Source: an uncultured Clostridia bacterium
Lineage (GTDB): Bacteria > Bacillota > Clostridia > Oscillospirales > Acutalibacteraceae
NCBI GenBank assembly: GCA_947581635.1
Contig: CANPVE010000002.1
Location: 204,296 to 268,295, forward strand
Direction: 5' to 3'
DNA length: 64,000 nucleotides
The stretch's first letter is position 1. Each line of letters begins with the position of its first letter. This document shows positions 34,219 through 43,642 of this stretch, piece by piece. The notes below the pieces were generated by a model. The model had not been told where the DNA came from. It saw nothing but the letters and a program-made list of their open reading frames with translations, and searched no databases. The translations under genes were made by a program, and so were the position numbers.

Positions 34219-35238
34219 GTGAACGACAGTCTGTGTGTAAGGGAACAGACCGAGAAAATTGAGCAGCTTACGCTGTCGCCTTTTGCCACCTTGGCGGTAA
34301 ATTCTCTTGGGCGCGACCGTGAGGAGCCTCAATGCGAGATGCGCACAGTCTTTCAGCGCGACCGTGACAGAATAATTCACTGTAAGTCGTTTCGTCGTCT
34401 CAAGCACAAAACACAGGTGTATCTCGCCCCCGAAAACGATCACTATCGCACCCGCCTTATACATACGCTTGAGGTTGCGCAGGTTTCCAGAACCATAGCC
34501 CGTGCGCTCAGGCTCAATGAGGATCTTACCGAGGCTGTAGCGCTTGGTCACGACCTCGGGCATACTCCGTTCGGTCACGCGGGCGAACGCGTTCTTGACG
34601 TGGTTCTCACTTCAGTGGGAGGCTTCAGACATTACGAGCAGAGTGTGCGCGTGGTGGAAAAGCTTGAGAAGAACGGCATGGGGCTTAATCTTACCAAAGA
34701 AGTGCGCGACGGAATTCTCTGTCACACTAAAGGCAGAGAGGCGTTTACCCCGGAGGGCAGGATAGTTCGTATAGCTGACAAGATTGCATATATGAACCAT
34801 GATATTGACGACAGCATACGAGCCGGCATACTGTCCGAGGACGATATTCCTTTGGAACTGCGCGAGATTCTTGGGACAGGCTCGTCTGTGCGGATAAACA
34901 ACATGATAAGAAATGTGTACGAAAACAGCCGGAACGGGAGCATTGATATGTCGCCCGAATTTTCCGATGCGTTTTACGCGCTGCATGATTTTCTTTACCG
35001 CACGGTGTACAAAGGAAGTAAGGCAAAGGCCGAGGAGGGCAAGGCGGAGGACATGATAGAGGTACTTTTCAACTACCTGTGCAATCACCCCGACCTGATC
35101 CCCGGCGAGTACCGCTACATAATGCTCGAAGAGGGCATTAAACGTGCCGCAGCTGACTATATATCCGGCATGAGCGATACTTTTGCGGTCGATTTTTACA
35201 AAGATCTGTTTATTCCAAAAGGATGGGACACAAAATAA
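34219..35238 (+). CDS. dgt: Deoxyguanosinetriphosphate triphosphohydrolase-like HD protein
   Basis: An HD-domain dNTPase that cleaves dGTP (or other dNTPs) to deoxynucleoside and triphosphate. Metal-binding residues are in RRLKHKTQV...RLIHTLEVAQV (His) and in the HD motif ALGHDLGHTPFGHAGE (about 110-125), with a later Asp in IADKIAYMNHDIDD. The length of 339 residues fits the shorter Gram-positive class. GTG 34219 has AAAGGCGG upstream. It is the first gene of the dgt-dnaG-rpoD macromolecular-synthesis operon found in many Clostridia. Confidence 0.92.
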   Translation: MNDSLCVREQTEKIEQLTLSPFATLAVNSLGRDREEPQCEMRTVFQRDRDRIIHCKSFRRLKHKTQVYLAPENDHYRTRLIHTLEVAQVSRTIARALRLNEDLTEAVALGHDLGHTPFGHAGERVLDVVLTSVGGFRHYEQSVRVVEKLEKNGMGLNLTKEVRDGILCHTKGREAFTPEGRIVRIADKIAYMNHDIDDSIRAGILSEDDIPLELREILGTGSSVRINNMIRNVYENSRNGSIDMSPEFSDAFYALHDFLYRTVYKGSKAKAEEGKAEDMIEVLFNYLCNHPDLIPGEYRYIMLEEGIKRAAADYISGMSDTFAVDFYKDLFIPKGWDTK

Positions 35239-35291
35239 ACAACAAGACAAGCTGCTGTGGGACACTTGATTGATGAAAGTGAGGGGCGTCT

Positions 35292-37046
35292 TTGGCAATT
35301 CCTTTTGAATTTATAAATGAAGTTAAGGAGCGCAACGATATAACCGACGTTATAGGCAGTTATGTAAATCTGAAGAGGAATGGGCGCACCTCTAAGGGAC
35401 TTTGTCCGTTTCACTCCGAAAAAACTCCGTCGTTTACCGTGTTTTCCGACACTTCGTCATTTTACTGTTTCGGCTGTCAGACTGGCGGAGATGTGATAGG
35501 CTTTATACGTAAAATAGAAAATCTTGACTATGTGGAAGCCATTAAATTCCTTGCCAACCGCGCGGGTATGCAAATGGTGGAAGAAAATAAAAATGACGGT
35601 CTTTCGCAGATGCGCCTTAAAATACGCGAGCAAAACCGCGAGGCAGGCAAATTTTTTTATCACGCCCTGTATTCGCCGCAGGGGCGTCAGGCGCTGGACT
35701 ATTTCCATTCGCGCGGTTTGTCGGACGAAACCATACGTCATTTTGGCTTGGGGTGGTCGCCCGACGATTGGGACGCCTTAACAAGACATTTACAAAAGCT
35801 GGGCTACAAGCGCGAGGAAATACTTGCCGCAGACTTGGGCTATAATTCCCGAAGCGGCGGAGTGATAGACCGTTTCCGAAACCGCGTGATGTTTCCGATA
35901 ATAGATTTGCAGGGAAATGTGACGGCGTTCGGCGGACGCAGATTTACCGAGGACGTCAAGGGCGGAAAGTATGTAAATACCGGAGATACCTTAATTTACA
36001 AGAAAACAAATCATTTATTTGCAATGAATTTTGCAAAGAATAATAAGAACGATGAACTTATTCTTTGCGAAGGCTATATGGATGTGATAGCGCTTCATCA
36101 GGCCGGATTTACAAATGCCGTGGCGGCGCTCGGAACAGCTGTCACACCTCAGCAGGCACGCCTTATGGCGAAGTATGTAAGTCGTGTAGTGCTCTCGCAG
36201 GATGGGGACGAAGCGGGTCAGAAATCCATAGTGCGCTCTATTCCCATAATGAAGGAAGCGGGTCTGGACGTGCGGGTCTTGCAGATAACGGGAGCCAAAG
36301 ATCCGGACGAATTTATAAAAAAATACGGCCCCGAACGGTTTAAGCGGCTTGTTGACGGCTGCTCGAACGACATTGAGTATTCCATTGCACGCATAGAGAA
36401 TAAATACGATATATCCACTGACGACGGACGGCTGCATTATTTGCGGGATGTCTGTGACTTTCTCGGCGGTCTCGGCGCGCTGGAACGTGAGGTGTATGCC
36501 GCGCGGATTTCGGACAAGCTGAAAACGGATAAGAGCGCTGTGCTCAGTCAGATTAACGCATCAGTACGACGCAGAAAATTCAACGAGAAGCGGAGAGAAT
36601 TTCGCGAAATGGCGCAGGCTTCGGCGGGCATAGGCGACAGGGTGAACCCTCAGCGAAGTTCTAATCTCAGGGGAGCTTCAGCGGAGGACGCTTTTCTTGA
36701 GCTTATCTATCATCATCAGAATTTGATAGAGAGGGCCGCGGCGGAGATAAAGCCGGAAGAATTTGTCACCGACTTCAGCCGCAGGGTCTATGAGAAATTC
36801 ATAGAACTGCACGCACTGGGAGAGGAAATATCTGTGGGATTGCTGGAGCAGCAATTCAGCGAAAGCGAAATTTCGGAAATAGTTCGCATCATAAACGGCG
36901 AAGGTATGAGGGGAACGTCCGATTTCGGACATTTGATGGCGGTTATCAAGGAGGAGAGTTCCAGAATAAAGCCGAGTGATGTGAACAAATTCTCAAATGA
37001 CGAGCTGCTTGAGCAGATGAAGTTGCTCAGGCGGAAAAAAAGCTGA
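35292..37046 (+). CDS. dnaG: DNA primase
   Basis: Synthesises RNA primers at the replication fork. The N-terminal zinc ribbon is CPFHSEKTPSF...FYCFGCQTGGD (about 39-67), followed by the catalytic core. The TOPRIM domain has LCEGYMDVIALHQ with the metal-binding Glu near 258, then SQDGDEAGQKS as the DxD-type motif. The C-terminal part is a DnaB-interacting domain. 584 residues, normal for Firmicutes. The start is TTG 35292 with GAGGGG just upstream. Second gene of the operon, 53 bases after dgt and 81 before the first sigma gene. Confidence 0.96.
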   Translation: MAIPFEFINEVKERNDITDVIGSYVNLKRNGRTSKGLCPFHSEKTPSFTVFSDTSSFYCFGCQTGGDVIGFIRKIENLDYVEAIKFLANRAGMQMVEENKNDGLSQMRLKIREQNREAGKFFYHALYSPQGRQALDYFHSRGLSDETIRHFGLGWSPDDWDALTRHLQKLGYKREEILAADLGYNSRSGGVIDRFRNRVMFPIIDLQGNVTAFGGRRFTEDVKGGKYVNTGDTLIYKKTNHLFAMNFAKNNKNDELILCEGYMDVIALHQAGFTNAVAALGTAVTPQQARLMAKYVSRVVLSQDGDEAGQKSIVRSIPIMKEAGLDVRVLQITGAKDPDEFIKKYGPERFKRLVDGCSNDIEYSIARIENKYDISTDDGRLHYLRDVCDFLGGLGALEREVYAARISDKLKTDKSAVLSQINASVRRRKFNEKRREFREMAQASAGIGDRVNPQRSSNLRGASAEDAFLELIYHHQNLIERAAAEIKPEEFVTDFSRRVYEKFIELHALGEEISVGLLEQQFSESEISEIVRIINGEGMRGTSDFGHLMAVIKEESSRIKPSDVNKFSNDELLEQMKLLRRKKS

Positions 37047-37127
37047 GCTGTTTGACATATATTTATTTAAGAAGAGCGATGGAATTTTTTCCAACGCTTT
37101 CTGAGCTACGAAAGGTTGATTTTATAC

Positions 37128-38228
37128 ATGGCGACAACTAACGTAAAGACAATACTTAAAGAACTGGCGGATAAGGCGAAGGCAAACGGCAGTATTTCTC
37201 ACAGAGAGATAATGGACGCCTTGGCCGATGTAGATGTCAATCCTGAAACCATTGAGAGCTTTTATATCAAGCTGGAAAGCCTCGAGATAGAGATAATTGA
37301 GGATGATGATGACAGCCTTTCGCTTGAAAATCTGGAGATCAACGAGAAGGGTGATTCGGACGATAATTCCGACTATTACAACGATTCCGAGATCATAGGA
37401 GTTTACGTGGAAGATCCGGTGAAGGCATATCTCAGGGATATAGGCAAGATACCGCTTCTCACTTCCGATGAAGAAAAGAACCTTGCGGCCAGGATAATGG
37501 CGGGCGACAAGGAGGCCAAGAACAGGCTGAGCGAGGCAAATCTTCGACTGGTGGTGAGTATTGCCAAGAAATACATGAATCGCGGCCTATCATTTCTCGA
37601 CCTGATTCAGGAAGGCAATTTGGGACTTATAAAGGCGGTGGAAAAATTTGACCCAAGCAAAGGATTTAAATTTTCCACCTATGCCACATGGTGGATCCGT
37701 CAGGCAATAACCCGCGCTATAGCCGATCAGGCGAGAACCATACGCATACCGGTTCATATGGTGGAAACCATAAATAAGGTGAAGCGCGCCAAGGCTCAGC
37801 TTACCGCCGAAAATGAGAAGGAACCTCGCCCCGAGGACATTGCTAAGCTTCTCGAGATGGACGTGGAAAAGGTTCGCGAGATAATTCGCGTGTCGCAGGA
37901 GCCTGTTTCCCTTGAAACCCCGATAGGCGAGGAAGAGGACAGCCACTTGGGGGACTTCATCAAGGATGACGAGCAGACCGCGCCCGAGGACGCCGTAGGC
38001 AACATGATACTTCATGATCTGATTTCAGAGGTGCTTGATACACTTACCGAGCGTGAAGCGGAAGTTATCCGGTTGCGTTACGGTCTTGAGGACGGACGCT
38101 GCCACACGCTTGAGGAGGTTGGCAAGCAATTCGACGTCACCCGTGAGCGCATACGTCAGATAGAGGTCAAGGCAATTCGCAAGCTGAGACACGTCACGCG
38201 CAGCAATAAGCTCAAAGGATTTACATAA
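37128..38228 (+). CDS. RNA polymerase primary-type sigma factor, copy 1
   Basis: About 366 residues with sigma-70 regions 1.1 through 4.2: an N-terminal region 1.1-like domain, then an acidic Asp/Asn-rich linker. Region 2 contains [27 protein letters not shown] and the -10-binding [20 protein letters not shown]. Region 4.2 is [21 protein letters not shown]. The last helix ([16 protein letters not shown]) departs from the near-universal [13 protein letters not shown] form. That suggests changed -35 or activator contacts, or relaxed constraint. ATG 37128 has AAAGG upstream; an earlier TTG at 37116 is less likely. It follows dnaG, the usual place of rpoD, and precedes a second copy. Confidence 0.9.
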   Translation: MATTNVKTILKELADKAKANGSISHREIMDALADVDVNPETIESFYIKLESLEIEIIEDDDDSLSLENLEINEKGDSDDNSDYYNDSEIIGVYVEDPVKAYLRDIGKIPLLTSDEEKNLAARIMAGDKEAKNRLSEANLRLVVSIAKKYMNRGLSFLDLIQEGNLGLIKAVEKFDPSKGFKFSTYATWWIRQAITRAIADQARTIRIPVHMVETINKVKRAKAQLTAENEKEPRPEDIAKLLEMDVEKVREIIRVSQEPVSLETPIGEEEDSHLGDFIKDDEQTAPEDAVGNMILHDLISEVLDTLTEREAEVIRLRYGLEDGRCHTLEEVGKQFDVTRERIRQIEVKAIRKLRHVTRSNKLKGFT

Positions 38229-38343
38229 TAATCCTTTGCGAGTATTCATGCGGTGAATTCCTTTGAACAACGTCGAATGTATAAAGTTATTATGCATATC
38301 GTGGCAATGTGACAATGTGATATGACCGAGGGAGGGATATTTA

Positions 38344-39411
38344 ATGGGCACAACAGACAAGAAACAGGCGCTTCGCAAGCTGGTGGAGACAGGCAAGGCG
38401 AAGGGCAGCCTGAGCAATCAAGAGGTGTTGGACGCGCTGACAGAGATAAACTTCAGCCCCGATCAGATAGAGAAACTCTATGACAAGCTGGAGGCCAACG
38501 GAATAGAAATAGTTGAGGACAGTGTGGAAGATGTTGGTCTTGAGGAAATTTCCGGAGAAGAACAGGATTATTCGTACGACAGCGCACTTATTGACGACCC
38601 CGTGAAAATGTATCTCAGAGAGATAGGCAATATTCCGATGCTTTCCCCCGAGGAGGAAAAGGATATTGCCAGGCGGATATCCGAGGGAGACGAGAGCGCC
38701 AAAAAGCGTCTGAGCGAGGCCAATCTCCGTCTTGTGGTGAGCATAGCCAAGCGCTATCTCGGGCGTGGAATGCCATTGCTGGATCTCATTCAGGAGGGAA
38801 ATCTGGGACTTATCAAGGCAGTGGAAAAATTTGACCCCAGTAAGGGCTTCAAGTTTTCGACTTACGCGACATGGTGGATCCGTCAATCCGTTTCGCGTGC
38901 CATAGCCGATCAGGCGCGCACAATCAGAATTCCGGTGCATATGGTGGAAAATATAAACCGCGTCAAGAAGGCGCAAAGCCACTTGTTGGGCGAAAACGGC
39001 AAGGATCCTACGGTGGCCGAGGTTGCGGAATTCGCAGATATGACTGAGGAAAAGGTAGTGGAAGTCATGCGTGTGGCTCAAGACCTTGTTTCGCTCGAGG
39101 CGCCTGTAGGCGAGGAAGAGGACAGCCACATCGGGGATTTCATAAAGGACGACACGCAAGAGGACCCCGAGGACGCAGCCTCGTTGAGTATGCTCAAGGA
39201 ACAGCTCGAAAATGCCCTCTATACCCTCACCCCGCGAGAAATGGATGTGCTCAAGCTCCGCTACGGCTTGGTGGACGGGCGTAATCATACGCTGGAGGAA
39301 GTCGGACAACAGTTCAACGTGACGAGGGAGAGGATCAGACAAATAGAGGCCAAAGCGCTGCGCAAGCTGAGACATCCGAGTCGCAGCAAAAAGCTGAGAG
39401 ATTTTCTGTGA
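38344..39411 (+). CDS. rpoD: RNA polymerase primary sigma factor, copy 2 (canonical region 4)
   Basis: A second full-length sigma-70 of 355 residues with region 1.1-like start, region 2 ([20 protein letters not shown]) and region 4.2 ending [21 protein letters not shown], identical to the housekeeping consensus. By this criterion copy 2 is the better candidate for the true housekeeping sigma-A. ATG 38344 follows GGGAGGG. The 115-base gap after copy 1 shows no terminator, so co-transcription is likely, though an internal promoter cannot be excluded. The two proteins align end to end, so they arose by duplication; many synonymous differences show that it is old. Confidence 0.92.
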   Translation: MGTTDKKQALRKLVETGKAKGSLSNQEVLDALTEINFSPDQIEKLYDKLEANGIEIVEDSVEDVGLEEISGEEQDYSYDSALIDDPVKMYLREIGNIPMLSPEEEKDIARRISEGDESAKKRLSEANLRLVVSIAKRYLGRGMPLLDLIQEGNLGLIKAVEKFDPSKGFKFSTYATWWIRQSVSRAIADQARTIRIPVHMVENINRVKKAQSHLLGENGKDPTVAEVAEFADMTEEKVVEVMRVAQDLVSLEAPVGEEEDSHIGDFIKDDTQEDPEDAASLSMLKEQLENALYTLTPREMDVLKLRYGLVDGRNHTLEEVGQQFNVTRERIRQIEAKALRKLRHPSRSKKLRDFL

Positions 39412-39444
39412 TTATGACATAGAGTAAAACGCGTGTTGCTTTTG

Positions 39445-39720
39445 GAACGCATTATACCGCCCGAATCGTGAAGTGACCCGAGCGGTGGACACGCAGATGG
39501 ACGCTCCGTGTAAGCCGGGTTAGATCGACAATGGCAAACTTTTTTACCCGAAGTGCTTTACAGGACGGCGCACTGTGGTATAGTTACAGCGATCCAAGCA
39601 AGTAATCGGACAAGTTTGGCGCGATAGTGGATGCATAGTCTCCTTTTGTCAACCTGTTGCCGCTTGGATTGCTGTAAATCATACGGCGATCAGCGGAAGT
39701 CGGGCCTTTTTGCCCGAAAA
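39445..39720 (+). ncRNA. Structured intergenic RNA candidate, HEARO/omega-RNA-like
   Basis: Several helices are visible. ACCGCCCG (39455-39462) pairs with CGAGCGGT (39479-39486) with one mismatch. ACACG (39489-39493) pairs with CGTGT (39507-39511), directly followed by AAGCCGGGTTAG. AGTGC pairs with GCACT (39552-39574). CAGCGATCCAAGC (39587-39599) pairs with GCTTGGATTGCTG (39662-39674) with one wobble. A hairpin CGGGC/GCCCG lies at 39701-39716. The order ACCGCCC-type hairpin, short hairpin, AAGCCG resembles, from memory, the scaffold of HEARO RNAs (the guide RNAs of IscB/IsrB). No IscB or IsrB ORF is present. No ORF with a start site covers it. The family call is tentative; the structure is well supported. 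Confidence 0.4.
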
Positions 39721-39866
39721 TACCGTCGAAGCCTTGTTTTTATGCACAATAATTACATTGCTTTAATAAAATCCTCTAAAATTTATCGTGAAAAGGTATG
39801 GACGAATTCCGATTTATAATGTATAATGTCATTGTGGCATAAGTGATTGAAACGGGGGAATGAGCG

Positions 39867-41162
39867 TTGTTGATTCCAAATTGGATAATAATTTTGATAA
39901 TTCTTGCGGCTTTTGCAGGGTGTATGGTTTATCTTGAATTCAACAGGAGCAAGTATGTGCTTTCCACGTCACACAAGGTGGTTACTGTCAATGGTCTGCC
40001 CAGAGTGCTCGAAGGAATGCGTTTTGTGGTCGTGAGCGATTTGCACAATATGTATTTTGGAAAGGGAAATTCGGCTCTTGCTAAAAAGATAAAGCGCGAA
40101 AAGCCTGATTACATTCTGTTTACGGGCAATATGGGGGACTCTAAGTCGGTCAATATCGATGCGTTCTACGATTTCATGGATTGTATAGGCAGCGATATTC
40201 CGATAGTTATGGTGCCTGGGTGTGAAGATCTTCGTCTGGGTGGAGGCAGCATACATAAGAATTTTGTAAGTTCGGTGACTGCTGCCGGAGGAGTTGTACT
40301 TAACAATTCCAGAGCCGAGATAAATGTTGACGGGGAGAAAATATATATATATGGTTTCTGCCCAAAGCTGCGTGAGGACAAGAGTAAGCCTATGAGCGAA
40401 TGGAAGTTCCGTAAGGTTCGCATGGAAGATGTTATGGATGCTTTGGGTCCATGTCCGAGAGACGCCACCGTCATATTGATGACCGGTTGCGCCAAGGGAT
40501 TTGAGGCGTATTCCCGCTGGGGAGCTACTGTGGTGCTTGCCGGCGGCACGCATGGAGGGTATTACAGAATTCCCATCATAGACAGATTCTTCAGGAGCAG
40601 CAGACTTGCTTATACGGGCGGGGAGTATCGGCTTGCCCGCAGCAAGATGTACGTGACGCGCGGCCTCGGCAGTTCTTCAAAGGTTCGGTTTAACAATCCC
40701 CCCGAGATATCCGTTATAAACCTTGCCCGCCCCAACAGCCCGCTTGTCAACACAATGCCGGTAAACAACGACAATGCTTACGAAGTATTTACCTACTGGC
40801 TGAAGTCCGAGGGGAGAGCAATTCGTGAACTTTTAAACGAGCGTGCCGACGCGGTACGAGATTGGTGGGACGACGTCACCAAGCAGGAGCAGTCGGTCTA
40901 CTCCAAGCGCGGAGCAGACAATAAAGCAAATAACACATATCTCTCGCCGCGTGGACGCGCAGTCGAGAACGCAAAACGCGGGATGAGAAGCGGCGAGAGC
41001 AGCGGTACTGTCCGCAGAGTTTCGCGTGTGACGACGCGTTCACAGTATATTAGTGAGCTTCAAGCAGAGGCAGGCAACACGGACGCGGTTCATTCTTACG
41101 ACAGATTCATGACCGCTGAGGAGATAGACAAAATAAAGGTCTTTGGAGACATTCACATCTAG
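39867..41162 (+). CDS. Membrane-anchored metallophosphoesterase-fold protein with lost metal ligands
   Basis: 431 residues: an N-terminal transmembrane helix (about 5-24), a calcineurin-like phosphoesterase domain of the YkuE/TMEM type (about 48-290) and a charged C-terminal extension (about 310-431). The family's first motif is intact (SDLHN, Asp58 and His60), as is the downstream VTRGLGSSSKVRFNNPPEISVINL signature. The other metal-ligand motifs are changed: GD reads GN (88), GNHD reads GCED (118-121), the LxHxP His position reads TGCAKG (206-211) and GHTHGG reads GGTHGG (226-231). Two-metal catalysis is therefore unlikely. The start is TTG 39867 or 39870, with GGGGGAA upstream. The C-terminal Arg/Ser-rich tail has no match. 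Confidence 0.8.
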   Translation: MLIPNWIIILIILAAFAGCMVYLEFNRSKYVLSTSHKVVTVNGLPRVLEGMRFVVVSDLHNMYFGKGNSALAKKIKREKPDYILFTGNMGDSKSVNIDAFYDFMDCIGSDIPIVMVPGCEDLRLGGGSIHKNFVSSVTAAGGVVLNNSRAEINVDGEKIYIYGFCPKLREDKSKPMSEWKFRKVRMEDVMDALGPCPRDATVILMTGCAKGFEAYSRWGATVVLAGGTHGGYYRIPIIDRFFRSSRLAYTGGEYRLARSKMYVTRGLGSSSKVRFNNPPEISVINLARPNSPLVNTMPVNNDNAYEVFTYWLKSEGRAIRELLNERADAVRDWWDDVTKQEQSVYSKRGADNKANNTYLSPRGRAVENAKRGMRSGESSGTVRRVSRVTTRSQYISELQAEAGNTDAVHSYDRFMTAEEIDKIKVFGDIHI

Positions 41163-41176
41163 TAATTAATAAACAT

Positions 41177-41210
41177 GGCGGATTGATTCAGGGAAAATCC
41201 GCCTGTTTTT
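41177..41210 (+). terminator. Terminator before pyrC
   Basis: GGCGGATT pairs with AATCCGCC, followed by TGTTTTT. Confidence 0.85.
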
Positions 41211-41241
41211 ATATTGCTTTGTAGAAAGTTGGTTGTGATAT

Positions 41242-42525
41242 ATGACAACATTAATTAAAAATGTGCGAATTGTAAATGCCGCGGGTTCTATGGAGGGCGA
41301 CATTCTGGTTCAGGATGGCAAATTCGCCAAAGTGGGCGGCAGTACTGATATTGAAACACAAGATCAGTACGAAATCATTGACGGCAACGGTCTTTGCGTC
41401 ATTCCGGGCGTTGTGGATATGCACGTACATCTGCGTGACCCTGGGCAGACGCACAAGGAGGATATAATTTCGGGATGCGCTGCGGCAGCGGCGGGCGGCG
41501 TTACATCACTTGTATGTATGCCGAATACTTCTCCTGTTGCGGATACGCCTGAGATTGTGTCATACATAAAGCAAAAGGCCGCCGAGACGGGCATCAATGT
41601 TTATCCTGCGGCCGCGATAACATTTGGCATATCGGGCGGCGGCTGTTGTGATTATGCCGCATTGAAGTTGGCGGGCGCAGCGGCTCTTTCGGACGATGGG
41701 CGGCCTGTTGAAAACGATGAAATGCTTGTGACCGCGCTGCTCGAGGGACACAGGCTCAGACTTCCTGTGCTCTGTCATTGTGAGGACTTAAAACAGGCGG
41801 CAGGCGGGAAGGTTCACGAAAGTGTTTCCGAGAGTTTGGAAGTAAAGGGCTTGTCATCGTCCTCGGAATACAGAGACATCGATCGCACGATTAAGCTTGC
41901 GGAATCCTGTGGCGCACCTGTACACATCTGCCATGTCAGTACAAAGGAATCCGTAGATATAATACGGAAGGCTAAGGCACGCGGTGTTCGCGTTACCTGT
42001 GAGACTGCGCCGCATTATTTCGCCTATACCTGTGAGAAAGTACTGTCGCGTGATGCTGACTACCGTATGAATCCTCCGCTCAGAGACGAGGCGGACAGGC
42101 TTGCCGTGATCGAAGGACTGCTCGATGGTACGATCGACGTGATTGCCACCGATCATGCTCCTCATTCCCCCGATGAGAAGTGTGACTTTACCGCCGCACC
42201 CAATGGTGTTATCGGAATGGAAACATCATTGTCGGCAACGCTTACTTTTATGGGAGAAAGACTGTCGCTTGAGGATATAGTAAGGCTTATGTCCTACAAT
42301 CCCGCGAAAATTATGGGCATTGAAGGGGGCGAAATAAAGGAAGGCGCAGCAGCTGATTTCGCACTGGTCGATCTGAACGAAAAGTGGATTGTCGACGTGG
42401 ACAAACTTCATGGAAAGTCCAAAAACGCCGTGTTCAAGGGGGCAGAGCTGACAGGCAGAGTCAAAGCTACCTACTGCGCGGGTAAGCCAGTCTACACTTC
42501 AGAATTCGGAATACGAAATTCGTAA
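41242..42525 (+). CDS. pyrC: Dihydroorotase (class I)
   Basis: Zinc amidohydrolase that closes carbamoyl-aspartate to dihydroorotate in pyrimidine synthesis. Zinc ligands are in GVVDMHVHLRDPGQTHKED (in two parts, about 56-74), then MPNTSP, HICHVST (His) and the catalytic Asp in DVIATDHAPHS (about 300-310). 427 residues, class I length. ATG 41242 follows a GGTTGTGAT-type site. pyrF lies 76 bases downstream, forming a small pyr cluster without the other pyr genes. No PyrR-type attenuator is evident in the short leader. Confidence 0.95.
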   Translation: MTTLIKNVRIVNAAGSMEGDILVQDGKFAKVGGSTDIETQDQYEIIDGNGLCVIPGVVDMHVHLRDPGQTHKEDIISGCAAAAAGGVTSLVCMPNTSPVADTPEIVSYIKQKAAETGINVYPAAAITFGISGGGCCDYAALKLAGAAALSDDGRPVENDEMLVTALLEGHRLRLPVLCHCEDLKQAAGGKVHESVSESLEVKGLSSSSEYRDIDRTIKLAESCGAPVHICHVSTKESVDIIRKAKARGVRVTCETAPHYFAYTCEKVLSRDADYRMNPPLRDEADRLAVIEGLLDGTIDVIATDHAPHSPDEKCDFTAAPNGVIGMETSLSATLTFMGERLSLEDIVRLMSYNPAKIMGIEGGEIKEGAAADFALVDLNEKWIVDVDKLHGKSKNAVFKGAELTGRVKATYCAGKPVYTSEFGIRNS

Positions 42526-42601
42526 TCATTTTTTGTTTTCACTTATTAAGAAAATATATAATATAGTTAAAATATTTAAGCATTGAAAGGAAATTATAAT
42601 T

Positions 42602-43519
42602 ATGTCATTTAACCGTCTCATTGAAAAAATTGTCAAGATGAAAAATCCGACCGTTGCAGGACTTGACCCAAAGCTCGAGTACGTACCTCAATATATCAGA
42701 GAAAAGTATTACGGGCAGTACGGCAAAACTCTGGAAGCGGCTGCAGAGGCCCTTTATGAGTACAATGTCGGTCTTATTGATGCGCTGTGCGACATTGTTC
42801 CCGCAGTTAAACCACAGATGGCATATTATGAGATGTACGGCTGGCAGGGAGTGAAAACATTTGATCGCACGGTTAAATATGCTCAGTCAAAGGGAATGTA
42901 TGTAATTACCGACGGCAAGCGCAACGATATCGGAGCCACGATGGAATCATATGCTGCCGGTCATCTCGGATGGGCCGACGTGAATGGAGAGATGATTTCC
43001 GCATTCGGTTCGGACGCGCTGACCGTCAACGGCTACCTTGGCACAGACGGAATAAAGCCGCTTTTGAAGGTTTGTGGTGAGCAGGACAAGGGCATATTTG
43101 TTCTGGTTAAGACGTCGAACCCCTCTTCTGGCGAACTTCAGGATTTAAAACTCGAGAGCGGAGAGAGCATTTATTCACGCATGGCCTCAATGTGCGACGA
43201 ATGGGGCAGAGAACTTCCCGGAGAGTACGGTTTTACCGGTGTTGGAGCCGTTGTCGGCGCAACCTATCCCGAGCAGCTAGCTGAAATTCGTGCGGCGCAC
43301 CCGTCCATATTCTTTCTTGTACCCGGTTACGGGGCGCAGGGCGGCGGAGCAAAGGGACTTGTCGGCGCATTCAACAGCAATGGTCTTGGCGCGGTAGTCA
43401 ATTCGTCGAGAGCCATAATGTGTGCATATAAAAAAGAGGGCTGTGATGAGAAGGACTACGCAGGCGCCGCGAGGAGAGAGGCACTGCGCATGAAGGAAGA
43501 TATAAACAGCGTGCTTTGA
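42602..43519 (+). CDS. pyrF: Orotidine 5'-phosphate decarboxylase (type 2)
   Basis: Decarboxylates OMP to UMP. The 305-residue form belongs to the longer subfamily 2, which lacks close sequence match to the short Gram-positive enzyme. The catalytic Asp-Lys-Asp array lies in ITDGKRNDIGAT (about 98-109), with AGLDPKLEYVP at the N-terminus and LVPGYGAQGGGAKG (phosphate loop) near 239-252. ATG 42602 follows GAAAGGAAA. It is the last gene of the pyrCF pair. Confidence 0.94.
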   Translation: MSFNRLIEKIVKMKNPTVAGLDPKLEYVPQYIREKYYGQYGKTLEAAAEALYEYNVGLIDALCDIVPAVKPQMAYYEMYGWQGVKTFDRTVKYAQSKGMYVITDGKRNDIGATMESYAAGHLGWADVNGEMISAFGSDALTVNGYLGTDGIKPLLKVCGEQDKGIFVLVKTSNPSSGELQDLKLESGESIYSRMASMCDEWGRELPGEYGFTGVGAVVGATYPEQLAEIRAAHPSIFFLVPGYGAQGGGAKGLVGAFNSNGLGAVVNSSRAIMCAYKKEGCDEKDYAGAARREALRMKEDINSVL

Positions 43520-43642
43520 ATTCTTTAAATGACAAAAGCGGTAATTAATTTTTCGCAGTTAGTAATCCGTTATTTGGAGTGTTTGCGTCTAGAACGCTTG
43601 GCTTGTGTAATCTATCCCAATTATGTTAGAAGGTAATCAGAG

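Noticed and set aside
38341..39375. 344-codon minus-strand open frame opposite the second sigma factor
   Set aside because: Shadow of a strongly conserved gene; no family match.
39696..39720. CGGGC/GCCCG hairpin as a rho-independent terminator of rpoD
   Set aside because: The T run is in the loop and A follows the stem on the plus strand, so it does not fit a terminator.
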